From NCBI GenBank assembly GCA_023663135.1, contig JAMPIE010000017.1, forward strand, positions 1 through 52,837: DNA of 52,837 bases. Reading direction: 5' to 3'. A program made the position numbers and the translations under genes. This DNA is from Alloprevotella sp. GTDB taxonomy: Bacteria > Bacteroidota > Bacteroidia > Bacteroidales > Muribaculaceae. How positions within the stretch are numbered: the stretch's first letter is position 1; every line of letters begins with the position of its first letter. The notes under the pieces are model-generated. The model was not told the origin of the DNA. It worked only from the letters and a program-made list of their open reading frames with translations, and ran no database searches. Below are positions 18,929 to 28,100 of the stretch, one piece after another.

Positions 18929-19546
18929 ATGCTCATCGAACAGCCGCCGCTCCTCTACAGGCTCCTGTTTCCCGAAGCGATATGGCGCATCAAGCGCCGG
19001 GGTCGCAAGGTGGCCTATCTCACCTTCGACGACGGCCCCATCCCGGAAGTGACACCATGGGTCCTTGACCTCCTCGCCAGCGAGGGGGTCAAGGCCACCT
19101 TTTTTCTGGTGGGCGACAACGTCAGGCGCAATCCTGAGCTTCTTGAACGCATCAAGGCCGAAGGCCACTCCTATGGCAACCACACAATGCATCACCTTCA
19201 AGGGCGCATCACCACGCGCCGTCACTACCTGCGCGATGTCCAGGAAGCACACGAGCTTATCGACTCGCCCCTCTTCCGCCCGCCCCACGGCCTCCTGCGC
19301 TGGGGACAAAGCAAGGCGATACGCCGCCACTTCAACCTGGTGATGTATGACCTGGTGACGCGCGACTATTCGCGACGTCTTAACCCCGACGATGTCATGG
19401 CCAACATTCGCCATTATGTCCGCAACGGCTCCATCATTGTCTTCCACGACTCCCTTAAAGCTCGGAGAAACCTCACGGAAGTGCTCCTCCCGGCCATTCG
19501 TTTCCTCAAAGAGGAGGGATATGAGCTGCTACCTATCCCGATGTGA
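18929..19546 (+). CDS. Polysaccharide deacetylase (NodB-type, carbohydrate esterase 4)
   Basis: 205 residues with the NodB homology motifs: TFDDGP (base and metal Asp) near residue 32, GNHTMHH (metal His pair) near residue 85, RPPHGLLRWG (motif 3), and the C-terminal IIVFHDS (motif 5 His). It should remove N- or O-acetyl groups from an envelope or exported glycan. No clear signal peptide is seen, so the site of action is uncertain. It starts 7 bases after the DUF2723 gene; an upstream in-frame Met would lie inside that gene. Confidence 0.88.
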   Translation: MLIEQPPLLYRLLFPEAIWRIKRRGRKVAYLTFDDGPIPEVTPWVLDLLASEGVKATFFLVGDNVRRNPELLERIKAEGHSYGNHTMHHLQGRITTRRHYLRDVQEAHELIDSPLFRPPHGLLRWGQSKAIRRHFNLVMYDLVTRDYSRRLNPDDVMANIRHYVRNGSIIVFHDSLKARRNLTEVLLPAIRFLKEEGYELLPIPM

Positions 19547-20447
19547 GCTCGACACCCTGATGGCCTCCACCGGAGCCGCCGCCTGGGGAGTGGCCAAGCT
19601 CAGCGAGGTGGACCCTCAGGCCGACCGACTCTTCCACGCCTGGCTCGACGACGGCTGCGGAGCCTCCATGGACTGGCTCGCCCGCTATCCAGAGATGAGG
19701 CGCGACCCGCGCCTGCTCCTACCCGGAGCCCGCTCCATCATCGTGGCAGCCTTCCCCTATCGCCCCGCCGGCGAGAGGCCCAAGCCCCGGCTCCCCATCT
19801 CGCTCTATGCCTTGGGCAACGACTATCATACTGCCCTGAGAGATCGACTTCAGCCTGCCGCCGACCACCTCGCCCAGGCCCGCATCTGCATCGACTCGGC
19901 TCCCCTGCGCGAGCGTTACTGGGCCGTCAAGGCAGGTCTCGGAGCCATAGGCCGCAACAACCTCCTCATCATCCCCGGCCTCGGCTCCATGAACTTCCTT
20001 GCCTGCATACTCACCACCATAGAGATAGAGACCGGCAACCATCCCGAGCTCCCCGCCGGACATTTATGCCGCCACTGCGGAGCGCCCTGTCGACGAGCCT
20101 GCCCCACCGGAGCCATACGCCCCGATGCCACCATCGACGCCCGCCGCTGCATTGCCTATCTCACCATCGAGCATCGCGGCCCATTCCCGGAAGCTACCGA
20201 CCTCCATGGCCACCTCTTCGGCTGCGACGACTGTGCCCTTGCCTGTCCCTACAATCAGCTCCCCCTCCCGGAAGGCCATCCCATAGCCGAGCTACACCCT
20301 CGCCCCGACACCATGACCCTCTCCCCCGAGTCGATAGCCACAACAAGCGCGCGTGCCTTTGCCCGGCAATTTGCATCATCGCCCCTCGCTCGCGCCCGCC
20401 TCGACTCCCTGCGCCGCAACTTAGCCCTGCTTCAGCAAAAAGAATAG
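19521..20447 (+). CDS. queG: Epoxyqueuosine reductase
   Basis: Cobalamin- and [4Fe-4S]-dependent reduction of epoxyqueuosine to queuosine in the tRNA wobble base. The 308-residue protein has two cluster-binding sets, CRHCGAPCRRACPTGAI and GCDDCALACPYNQ, and the QueG-typical LPISLYALGNDYH and KAGLGAIGRNNLLI. The start at 19521 overlaps the deacetylase by 26 bases; a Met at 19560 would avoid the overlap but remove the first helix. I see no other queuosine genes here. Confidence 0.92.
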   Translation: MSCYLSRCELDTLMASTGAAAWGVAKLSEVDPQADRLFHAWLDDGCGASMDWLARYPEMRRDPRLLLPGARSIIVAAFPYRPAGERPKPRLPISLYALGNDYHTALRDRLQPAADHLAQARICIDSAPLRERYWAVKAGLGAIGRNNLLIIPGLGSMNFLACILTTIEIETGNHPELPAGHLCRHCGAPCRRACPTGAIRPDATIDARRCIAYLTIEHRGPFPEATDLHGHLFGCDDCALACPYNQLPLPEGHPIAELHPRPDTMTLSPESIATTSARAFARQFASSPLARARLDSLRRNLALLQQKE

Positions 20448-20489
20448 CCCTTGCCGGAACATAACGTGCCCCACCGGCATTATATATAT

Positions 20490-21551
20490 GTGAGCAGCAA
20501 TTCATCCATATCCCCCGCCCCACCCCATCGCAACGACATCCTTGTGAAAATCCTCAAGGGGGCGGTTCCCGTGGCCATCTCGGCCGGCCTCCTTGCCTGG
20601 CTCTTCCACAAGGTTGACCTCAAGCAGATAGAGCATATCATGCGCCAAGGCGTTGACTATCGCTATCTTCTGATGATGATGGTCCTCACCGTCATGTCTC
20701 ACGTCATCAGAGGCATACGCTGGGGGATACAGCTCCGCGGCGCCGGCATTCCGCGCATCCCCGTCCTGGCCGAAAGCGTCTCCATCTTCGGCGCATATGC
20801 GCTCAACCTCGTCTTCCCATTCCTCGGCGAAGCATGGCGATGCCTCTACATATCACGCCGCGAGGGGGCTAAGCTATCCACTGTCGTGGGCACCGACTTA
20901 GGCGACCGCGCCTCTGATGCCGTGATGATAGGTGCCCTTATAATCCTCTCGCTCTTTGTGGCCCGACCCGCCCTGCTCCGCTTCGCCGACCATTATGCCA
21001 TAGGCGAGACACTGATGCACACCCTCAGCAACCATCTCCTCTGGGCCACGGTGGCCATCATCGTCGGCATCGCCATTGCCGTCCTCGTCATCTTCCGCCA
21101 GCGTCCATGGGCACGCAACATTGATATCGGCATCCGACGCATATGGGATGGCTTCAGCGTCCTCTTCCACATGAAAGGGATAGGGATGTATATCCTCCTC
21201 ACCTTCGGTATCTGGACTTGTTACTTCATGGAGACCTATCTCGTCTTCTATGCCTTCCCCTTTACCCGCGCCCTCATCTCCCCATCGCTGGCTTACGGAC
21301 TGCTGCCGGGACTGGTGGTGTTTGTCTTCGGCTCCTGCTCCATGGGCATCCCCTCCAACGGCGGCCTCGGCCCCTGGAATGTGGCAGTGATGTTTGCCCT
21401 GAGCCTCTACGGCATCAGCGACACCGACGGCGCTGCCTTCTCGCTCATCTATTGGAGCTTCCAGGCTCTTATAATCATAGCCTCAGGCATCTTTTCAGCC
21501 TTCTACATCATCTCCTCGCGCAAGAAGGCAAAAACCATATCCACAAACTGA
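20490..21551 (+). CDS. YbhN/AglD-type flippase-like membrane protein
   Basis: Integral membrane protein of the lysylphosphatidylglycerol synthase membrane-domain (UPF0104) family, often linked to lipid or glycolipid flipping. It has about eight membrane helices. Family landmarks include the LFHKVDLKQI start, GIRWGIQLRGAGIP, ALNLVFPFLGEAWRC, and the late GSCSMGIPSNGGLGPW loop. I chose GTG at 20490 (353 residues), which is preceded by a TATATAT stretch as for other starts here. A TTG at 20451 would add 13 residues. The nearby DUF2723 and deacetylase genes suggest envelope glycan or lipid handling. Confidence 0.82.
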   Translation: MSSNSSISPAPPHRNDILVKILKGAVPVAISAGLLAWLFHKVDLKQIEHIMRQGVDYRYLLMMMVLTVMSHVIRGIRWGIQLRGAGIPRIPVLAESVSIFGAYALNLVFPFLGEAWRCLYISRREGAKLSTVVGTDLGDRASDAVMIGALIILSLFVARPALLRFADHYAIGETLMHTLSNHLLWATVAIIVGIAIAVLVIFRQRPWARNIDIGIRRIWDGFSVLFHMKGIGMYILLTFGIWTCYFMETYLVFYAFPFTRALISPSLAYGLLPGLVVFVFGSCSMGIPSNGGLGPWNVAVMFALSLYGISDTDGAAFSLIYWSFQALIIIASGIFSAFYIISSRKKAKTISTN

Positions 21552-21594
21552 TTGTTTCATTGACTATAATAAACACACAAAGCATAAATCGACT

Positions 21595-22098
21595 ATGAGA
21601 CCTACAGCAATATTTTATGGCTCCGCCACCGGACAGACCCGCGAAGCCGCCCTCAAGATAGCCGACGCCCTCGGCATTGACCGCAATAAGGTCTACGACG
21701 TGGCCACCACCGAGCCCTCCATAGTGGGCAGCTACGACAATCTCATCCTTGGCTCATCTACCTGGGGAGCAGGCGAGCTGGAAGACAGCTGGTATGACTT
21801 TATCCTCGGCCTCGAAGCCATGGACCTCAAGGGAAAAAAGATAGCCCTCTTTGGCTGCGGCGACACCTCGATGGACTCCACATTCTGCGACGCCGTGGGC
21901 ATCCTCCACGACCGTCTCACCACCACGGGAGCCACCTTCATTGGCGAAGGATTTACCACCGAAGGACTCACCTTCTCCTCCTCCCGCGCCGTCAGAGATG
22001 GCAAAGCCCTTGGCCTGCTCCTCGACGACGTAAACCACGCCATCCTCACCGACGAACGTATCGCAGCCTGGGCCGCCTCGCTCAAGCCCCAACTCTAA
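21595..22098 (+). CDS. fldA: Flavodoxin, long-chain
   Basis: 167-residue FMN electron carrier. The phosphate-binding loop is YGSATGQT at residues 8-15; the FMN-stacking loops are SSTWGAGELEDSW (near 57) and FGCGDTSMDSTFCDA (near 90). The insertion after the latter marks the long-chain class. Last gene of the plus-strand set. It could serve low-potential redox partners, including the flavodiiron protein elsewhere in the window; that is inference. Confidence 0.94.
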   Translation: MRPTAIFYGSATGQTREAALKIADALGIDRNKVYDVATTEPSIVGSYDNLILGSSTWGAGELEDSWYDFILGLEAMDLKGKKIALFGCGDTSMDSTFCDAVGILHDRLTTTGATFIGEGFTTEGLTFSSSRAVRDGKALGLLLDDVNHAILTDERIAAWAASLKPQL

Positions 22099-22127
22099 GC
22101 CACCCTCCCCTTCCTCATCGCCATAAT

Positions 22128-22172
22128 GACACACCTCGACGTATAGACTTTGGCTATATGTCGAGGTGTGTC
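22128..22172. terminator. Long hairpin between convergent genes, probable two-way terminator
   Basis: GACACACCTCGACGTATAG (22128-22146) pairs with 22154-22172 over 19 positions with a single G-T style mismatch and a 7-base loop. It sits between the stops of fldA (+) and the GH3 fusion (-). No T tract follows on either side, so termination is inferred from position and stem strength. Confidence 0.65.
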
Positions 22173-22217
22173 AAGCTGATAAGACCTCAAATAGGTAGGG
22201 CAAGCCCGGGCCGAAGG

Positions 22218-25199
22218 TTAATTGAGGGAAGAATAGATGGCCTTGAGGATGGCTGCGCGAGGATTAAGGCGCGAGAAGGCGGGGTTGTCTCGGGAGGTGT
22301 GGACTCGGTTGGAGAGGAAGATGAATATAATCTGCCTGTGGGGGTCAATCCAAAAGCATGTGCCGGTGAAACCGGTGTGGCCATAGGCATCAAGAGGGGC
22401 GCCGGTGTCGGAGAGGCTTTTGTAGTTGCCCACGAGGTCGTAGCCCAAGGTGCGTTGGGCCGTAGGGCTCTTGGTAGTGGTGAAGAGGGCAACGGTCTCA
22501 GGCTTAAGTATCTGTCGGTCGCCATAGTGACCGCCATTGAGGAGCATCTGGGCATATTTGGCTATGTCGCCGGCTGTGGAGAATAGGCCGGCATTGCCGA
22601 GGACACCCCCGGCAAAAGCAGCCATCTCGTCGTGGACATATCCCTTGACCGTCTGACGGCGGAGGAATGGATCAGCCTCGGTGGGGGCAATCTTGCCAGT
22701 GTCATACCAGAGGGAGGGACGATATCCGGTGAGGTTGGCTCCGAGGGGGCCAAATATCTCGGTGTCAATCCATTGGTCGAAGTCCACTCCCGTGAGCCTC
22801 TGCTGCATATCGGAGAGGAGGGCAAAGTTGAGGCAAGAGTAATTGTATTTTTTAGAAGAACGGAGGGGCGCACTGAAGATGCGGCTCATGATGGTATCGT
22901 AGGCCGCATCGGTTGCATAGAGCCCCTTGGCAATGGGGGCATCGCCGGGGGTGGAGGTGACCAGGTCGGTACGCGGGCGAGCATCCTTGTGGCCATACAT
23001 CTTGGAGCTGATCTTGATGGTGTTGGAGGAGGTAGGACGCGCCGTGGTCAAGGGTCCGGCAAAGGTAGCAGTGTCCATCACCAGACGGTTGATGTTGAGC
23101 ACGGCGGGCATGCCGCTCTCATGATAGAGCAGTTCTCTGACGGTTATTGAGGCTTTGGGCGACCCTTTGAGCTCGGGGAAGACAGAAGCGAGGGGGGTAT
23201 CGAGGCCGAGGAGCCCCTCGTCGTAGGCCTTCATGACGCCGCTCACGGTTGCAGTGGCCTTGCTCATGGAGGCAATATCGTAGAGGGTATGTGAGTCAAT
23301 CAAGGGGGACTCAGCGCCGTAGCTCTGCCTTCCGAAGCACTTATCCATCACTACATTGCCTCCCTTTGCAATAAGCACTTGGCAGCCGGGGAAGGCCTTG
23401 GCTTTGATGGCCTCGGCAACGATGGAATCAACCCTCGCGACGAGACGCGACGAAAACCCCTCTGCCTGGGGAGAGGCATATCCTAAGCGAGTCTTGGGGA
23501 GGTCGAGGCCGTCGCCGGCCTTGGCCACACCACTCACATTGACGGGGAATCGACCATCGACGATGATGCCTCCAAAGACCCCCATGGCACCGGCGCGACG
23601 CAAAGCAGGGGTGTCGTCGTAGAGAGCCATCAGCTCCGGAGCCTTATCAAGGGCCTTGAAGGAGGCCATCTTGTAGGGGTTGATGAAGAATACGGGTATG
23701 GTCTTGGGCAGGGAGGAAAGACGACTATAAGCCTCGCGCGCCCAGGGCTTGTCGGAAAACACGCCAATCACCACAATATCAGCCTCGTCGCGAAGCTTAG
23801 CGAGGGTGGCAGACGAGAGAGGATGCTCGGCGGTAATGCCATAGCTGGGGCAATCGACATATTTTACACAGAGGTCGGCAAACTCGTTGGAGACCGAGGC
23901 TCCGATTGACACCACGGCCACTCGATTGGCCTCAAGATTGGGCACGGGGACGAGGTGGTTGCGATTTGCAAGGAGAGTCACCACTGCATCAGACAGCTCT
24001 TGATTGAGGTCGGCGGCACGGGGGGAATTGATGCGGGCAATGAGGCCGTCGGTGTTGACTGGACGATAGTTGGCCAATCCACACACATATTTATAGGCCA
24101 GCATCTTGCGGCATCGGCTCTCTATATCTTTCTTAGAGATTTTCCCCTCATCGATGGCCTTCATCACAGCGTCGATGTCGGCCGAAGGGGATGCAGAGCC
24201 CAGGAGGAGGTCGGCACCGGCCATGAGGGCAGCCACGCAATTGTTCATTCCCTTGGCCGCAGCCCCTTTCATCTCCAGAGCGTCAGTCCAGATCATGCCA
24301 TCAAAGCCCATCTTCTCCTTAAGGAGACCGGTGGTGATGGGCTTAGAGAGGGAGGCGGGAGTGCCTGAAGGGTCGATTGACGGCACATTGAGGTGGCCCA
24401 CCATGACGCCCGACAGGCCTGCCTCGATATAGTCGGCAAAGGGGAGGAGGTCGGTCTCCTTCATCTGCGTCAAGGAGTGGTCGACGGTAGGGAGGGTCTT
24501 ATGGGAGTCGGCTGAGGTGTCGCCGTGGCCGGGGAAATGCTTACTCACGCTCATCACGCCTCCGCTCTCCATCCCTTTTGAGAATGCCACTCCAAGGCGG
24601 CTCACCGTCCTGGGATTTTCGCCATATGAGCGGAAGCCAATGACGGGGTTGAGGGGATTGGAGTTGACATCGAGCACCGGGGCAAAATCGACCTGAATGC
24701 CGAGCTCGCGACACTCACGCGCCAGCTCCGCGCCGTAGTCGTAGAGGAGCTTAGGGTCGCGGATGGCACCCAAAGCCATATTGTAAGGAAATCGAGGGGC
24801 ATCCTTGATGCGCATAGCGAGGCCCCACTCACCGTCGAGGGTGACAAGCAGGGGTGTCTTGCTCTTGCCCTGGGCATAGTTGATGAGGCGGGCATAGCCC
24901 ATGACGCTCTCTTTGCTCAGGAGGATGCCACCCACAGCGTCGATGCCACACATACGATCAATGACAGCTCTGCCGGCGGCATTGTCACTTATAACAAGAT
25001 GGGGCACAAAGAGCTGAGCCACACGCTGACGGTCAGAGAGCGAGTCGTAGACCGAGTCGACCCATGCTTGACCTTGTGAAGAAAGCATGTCGACATCTTG
25101 TTTAAGGGTCTGAGACTCAATATCGGCCGGGAGCTGAGCCTGCGGGCCGGCCAGGAGCATCATCATGAGGCTCCCGAGCATGTGGAGTATCTTAAACAT
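22218..25199 (-). CDS. GH3 beta-N-acetylglucosaminidase fused to a serine beta-lactamase-like hydrolase
   Basis: A 993-residue exported protein: signal peptide (about 1-22), then a NagZ-like GH3 domain (about 45-380). The catalytic loop is KHFPGHGDTSADSH (220-233) and the nucleophile region is WTDALEM (Asp306). A GH3 C-terminal domain (about 400-565) is followed by a class C beta-lactamase/PBP-like domain (about 580-990) with S-x-x-K in ASMSK (Ser644, Lys647), YSCLN in place of the usual Y-x-N, and HTG near the end. The first half should cleave GlcNAc-MurNAc bonds of cell-wall fragments; the second may act on their peptides or esters. Such fusions occur in Bacteroidota. Last gene of the lgt operon. 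Confidence 0.9.
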   Translation of the reverse strand: MFKILHMLGSLMMMLLAGPQAQLPADIESQTLKQDVDMLSSQGQAWVDSVYDSLSDRQRVAQLFVPHLVISDNAAGRAVIDRMCGIDAVGGILLSKESVMGYARLINYAQGKSKTPLLVTLDGEWGLAMRIKDAPRFPYNMALGAIRDPKLLYDYGAELARECRELGIQVDFAPVLDVNSNPLNPVIGFRSYGENPRTVSRLGVAFSKGMESGGVMSVSKHFPGHGDTSADSHKTLPTVDHSLTQMKETDLLPFADYIEAGLSGVMVGHLNVPSIDPSGTPASLSKPITTGLLKEKMGFDGMIWTDALEMKGAAAKGMNNCVAALMAGADLLLGSASPSADIDAVMKAIDEGKISKKDIESRCRKMLAYKYVCGLANYRPVNTDGLIARINSPRAADLNQELSDAVVTLLANRNHLVPVPNLEANRVAVVSIGASVSNEFADLCVKYVDCPSYGITAEHPLSSATLAKLRDEADIVVIGVFSDKPWAREAYSRLSSLPKTIPVFFINPYKMASFKALDKAPELMALYDDTPALRRAGAMGVFGGIIVDGRFPVNVSGVAKAGDGLDLPKTRLGYASPQAEGFSSRLVARVDSIVAEAIKAKAFPGCQVLIAKGGNVVMDKCFGRQSYGAESPLIDSHTLYDIASMSKATATVSGVMKAYDEGLLGLDTPLASVFPELKGSPKASITVRELLYHESGMPAVLNINRLVMDTATFAGPLTTARPTSSNTIKISSKMYGHKDARPRTDLVTSTPGDAPIAKGLYATDAAYDTIMSRIFSAPLRSSKKYNYSCLNFALLSDMQQRLTGVDFDQWIDTEIFGPLGANLTGYRPSLWYDTGKIAPTEADPFLRRQTVKGYVHDEMAAFAGGVLGNAGLFSTAGDIAKYAQMLLNGGHYGDRQILKPETVALFTTTKSPTAQRTLGYDLVGNYKSLSDTGAPLDAYGHTGFTGTCFWIDPHRQIIFIFLSNRVHTSRDNPAFSRLNPRAAILKAIYSSLN

Positions 25200-25245
25200 G
25201 AGCGTCAGTAGAGGTGGAGGGGGCTTGTGCCGGGTGGAGGGTGGG

Positions 25246-26778
25246 TTACTTCTTTACAAAGCGAGCTACCGTGTCGGGGACAATCTCGGGATGGGCATGG
25301 AGGTGGTCAGAGACAGCGTCAAACATCACTCGGCGATCAGAGAGAATGACAGAGCCACGGGTGAGGGGCTCCATGTAGTCGCCGCCCCCGGCGAGGTAGT
25401 CGATTGTTGCTAAAGTATAAGTGCGCGAAGGGTCGATTGGTTCACCGTCGATGGTCACTGAGGTGCATTTGTGAGTATCAGGATCATAGACGGCACGGAC
25501 TCCTCGGCTCACCCCGTCGCCGCCTCTCATAGCCATAGCATCGAAGGCATCGGCCAGGTCAGAGCCTTTGATTTTCATGACCACGATGCGATTATCAAAG
25601 GGGAGCATCTGCATTATCAGGCCGCGCGAGACAGTGCCCTTGGGCATGGCGCATCGGATGCCGCCGCGGTTCATGAAGGCGAGGTCAATCTTGCCGGCGC
25701 CGAGGAGCTCGGCCTCGGCCTCAACAATGTCGGCCACGAAATTGATCTGCTCGGGGGAGCGGTGGGGAAACTCAGCCGGGGCCACGGCAAGGGGGATGGC
25801 GGTGATGGAGTCAACGGCATATCGGAAGGGTGCGAGAACAGCCTCCACAGAGCCGTCGGAGTGGGAGTCGAGGCGGGAGTCGACGGGTATGAGCCTCGAA
25901 GAAATCTTGCCGGAGGAGGGGCAGATGGTAATCTCGCCCACAGTGACGCCCCCCTTACCGTTTTGGGCAATGAGGACGGTGTCGCCCACGACGTTGGGGA
26001 TGAGGTGGGCAGGGGCCTTGGGGTCGGCTGGATTGATGGAGGTGTGGGAGTGGCCGCCGATAATCACGTCGATCCCCTTTGACTGGCGAGCGAGGTCGAG
26101 GTCATTGGCCAGGTAAGGGTTGGAGTAACCAATGTGGGTGATGGCCACTACATAGTCGACGCGCTCATTGTGGCGGAGGTGCCAAGCGGTGGCGTTGGCG
26201 GCCTCGACGGGGTCGAGATATACCACGCCTTGAGCATTAGCGTCGGCAATCATCCCCTTGGGGTCGAGGTTGAGGGCAATGAAACCCACCTTCTTATTGC
26301 CGTAGCGGCGTATCTCAAAGGGGCTGAAGATGGAGTCGAGGCCCGGGACTTGGCGCAAGTCGTAGTTGGTGGTAAGCTTAGTGGCGTTTAGTCGGCCCCA
26401 ACGCCGGGCCAGCTCCTCAGTGCCGTTGTCAAACTCATGATTGCCAAGGATCTGGATGTCATATCCAAGAAGATTCATCAGCGAGTCTTCGACTGCTCCG
26501 CGGAAGAGTGTAAAGAAGAGAGTGCCCTGGACAGCATCGCCGGCATCGATGAGGGTCATTGAAGGATTGACCGCCCTGACGCTATCGATGAGTGCCTTGC
26601 GTCGAGCCACACCGCCGAGGTTGTCTCGGTCGGGGTCGATCTGCGAGTGGGTGTCGTTGGTGTGGAGGATTACAATCTTGTCGGGGTTATTGCAGCAGGC
26701 ATGGTGCCCGGAGGCAAAAGAAGCGACGGATGCCAAAGAGGTAGCAATGGCGGCAAGTGCAACGACAATCTGTTTCAT
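25246..26778 (-). CDS. Periplasmic 5'-nucleotidase / UDP-sugar hydrolase family
   Basis: A 510-residue secreted metallophosphoesterase. Signal peptide about 1-23, then ILHTNDTHSQI (Asp42, His44), AGDAVQGTLF (Asp81), LGNHEFDNG (Asn113-His114) and GGHSHTS, which bind two metals. The C-terminal 5'-nucleotidase domain (about 310-500) gives substrate specificity and contains NRGGIRC and YTLATIDYLAGGGDY. It releases phosphate from extracellular nucleotides. The two domains are in one protein here. The start overlaps the exonuclease stop by one base (TAATG). Confidence 0.92.
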   Translation of the reverse strand: MKQIVVALAAIATSLASVASFASGHHACCNNPDKIVILHTNDTHSQIDPDRDNLGGVARRKALIDSVRAVNPSMTLIDAGDAVQGTLFFTLFRGAVEDSLMNLLGYDIQILGNHEFDNGTEELARRWGRLNATKLTTNYDLRQVPGLDSIFSPFEIRRYGNKKVGFIALNLDPKGMIADANAQGVVYLDPVEAANATAWHLRHNERVDYVVAITHIGYSNPYLANDLDLARQSKGIDVIIGGHSHTSINPADPKAPAHLIPNVVGDTVLIAQNGKGGVTVGEITICPSSGKISSRLIPVDSRLDSHSDGSVEAVLAPFRYAVDSITAIPLAVAPAEFPHRSPEQINFVADIVEAEAELLGAGKIDLAFMNRGGIRCAMPKGTVSRGLIMQMLPFDNRIVVMKIKGSDLADAFDAMAMRGGDGVSRGVRAVYDPDTHKCTSVTIDGEPIDPSRTYTLATIDYLAGGGDYMEPLTRGSVILSDRRVMFDAVSDHLHAHPEIVPDTVARFVKK

Positions 26779-27401
26779 TACAGTGGAGTGGATGGGTCTA
26801 CTTTATAAGGTGAAAGGGCTGGATTGAAGCAGCCGGCCTGGAGGAAGTTGTAGATGTCGAGGCAGGCCTCAGCGTCGAGCGAGGCATAGGCTTGCTGGGA
26901 GGGAGCCAAAGTGGGGGCCTCCCAGTTGGTGAGTCTCTGCCCCTTAGAGATGCGTTGCCCGAAGATTATGGCATAAATCTTTTGGAGCGAAGAGTCAATG
27001 ATGCCATATTCTTTCACCATAGATTGGAGCTCGACAAAGCCGCCGGGGGTGAGGTCGCAGAGGAGACGCAGCTGGTGGAAGTCGTCCTTAAGCGAGAGCC
27101 CCACTTTGATGCAATTCTCATCCTCAAGCCAGTGAATTAGTGTATCGGTCAAGCCGGTATAGTTGAGACGGAAGAGGTAACACACCGGGCCGGTAGAGAC
27201 CTGCATGAGCGACACGGAGTGACGGTCGCCCTTATGGAAGTTGGGCCTGGTCTCGGTGTCAAACCCCACCACCTTAGTGGCATAGAGGCGAGCAATGGCG
27301 GCCTCAATCTTCTCTGGAGTGTCAACGATGACCACCGAGCCTTTGAAATGGGCCAGCGGCATCTCGGCTATGATTTCCTTGGATATGGATATTGTAGGCA
27401 T
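26778..27401 (-). CDS. DEDDy 3'-5' exonuclease, RNase D-like
   Basis: 207 residues. Exo I is GFDTET (about 49), Exo II lies in KVGLSLKDD (about 99), and Exo III is YASLDAEACL (about 172), the tyrosine form of the DEDD superfamily. It lacks the HRDC domains of full RNase D and resembles the short single-domain ribonuclease D-like proteins. It probably trims RNA 3' ends; DNA cannot be excluded. It lies 6 bases after bioD and one base into the next gene. Confidence 0.87.
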   Translation of the reverse strand: MPTISISKEIIAEMPLAHFKGSVVIVDTPEKIEAAIARLYATKVVGFDTETRPNFHKGDRHSVSLMQVSTGPVCYLFRLNYTGLTDTLIHWLEDENCIKVGLSLKDDFHQLRLLCDLTPGGFVELQSMVKEYGIIDSSLQKIYAIIFGQRISKGQRLTNWEAPTLAPSQQAYASLDAEACLDIYNFLQAGCFNPALSPYKVDPSTPL

Positions 27402-27407
27402 GAGGGA

Positions 27408-28100
27408 TTATTCCGTGAGAGGCAATGAGGGGACGTCGATCACCGGAGTAGAGGGCAATCGCGAGGCGACATAGCGCTCGATGAAGCCTCGAGTGTCGGC
27501 GGCGATCATGGGGTCGGTGTCAAAGTGGGTGTTATAGAGGATGGCCCACACCGGTATATTGCGGCTCATAAGGGCCTCAAGGGAGAGGATGGTGTGGTTG
27601 ATGGAGCCGAGGACGCCATTGGTGACCAGGGCCACGGGCAGTCGGCGCGAGAGGATGTAGTCGATGGTAAGAAACGAGTCGGTAAGCGGCACCATCAGGC
27701 CTCCGGCTCCCTCGATGAGCACAGAGTCAAATCGCGCGACAAGGGTATCAGAGGCTCGGTCTATGGCATCGAGGTCAATCTCGCAGCCGTCGATGCGCGC
27801 TGCAAGCTGGGCCGAGGCGGGATATGAGAAGATCACCGGGGCGGTGGTATGGTCGAGGTCCACATCCATCAGCTCAATCCCTTGGATGCGGCGGTGGGCC
27901 ACAATATCCTCGCTCATATCCTCGCAGCCTGTCTGGACAAATTTTTGCGTCACTACACTCAATCCCTGCTCCTTGGCCAGGCGCATAGCGAGCCAGGCGG
28001 TGCAGAAGGTCTTGCCGGCATCAGTGTCGATACCGCTGACAAAGAGGCGATTCGGAGCCTGGGGGAGGAGGGGCTCAGTGTTTGCGTGGCTCGTCGGCAT
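27408..28100 (-). CDS. bioD: Dethiobiotin synthetase
   Basis: ATP-dependent ring closure of diaminopelargonate to dethiobiotin in biotin synthesis. The P-loop is GIDTDAGKT (23-31), close to the usual GTDTDVGKT. KFVQTGC and EGAGGLMVPL are the substrate and metal loops. 230 residues; the start overlaps the lgt stop by 26 bases. No other biotin genes are in the window. Confidence 0.92.
   Translation of the reverse strand: MPTSHANTEPLLPQAPNRLFVSGIDTDAGKTFCTAWLAMRLAKEQGLSVVTQKFVQTGCEDMSEDIVAHRRIQGIELMDVDLDHTTAPVIFSYPASAQLAARIDGCEIDLDAIDRASDTLVARFDSVLIEGAGGLMVPLTDSFLTIDYILSRRLPVALVTNGVLGSINHTILSLEALMSRNIPVWAILYNTHFDTDPMIAADTRGFIERYVASRLPSTPVIDVPSLPLTE

Noticed and set aside
22128..22172. Inverted repeat as the end of an insertion sequence
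   Set aside because: No transposase or second copy is present nearby, and the place between two converging stops fits a terminator better.
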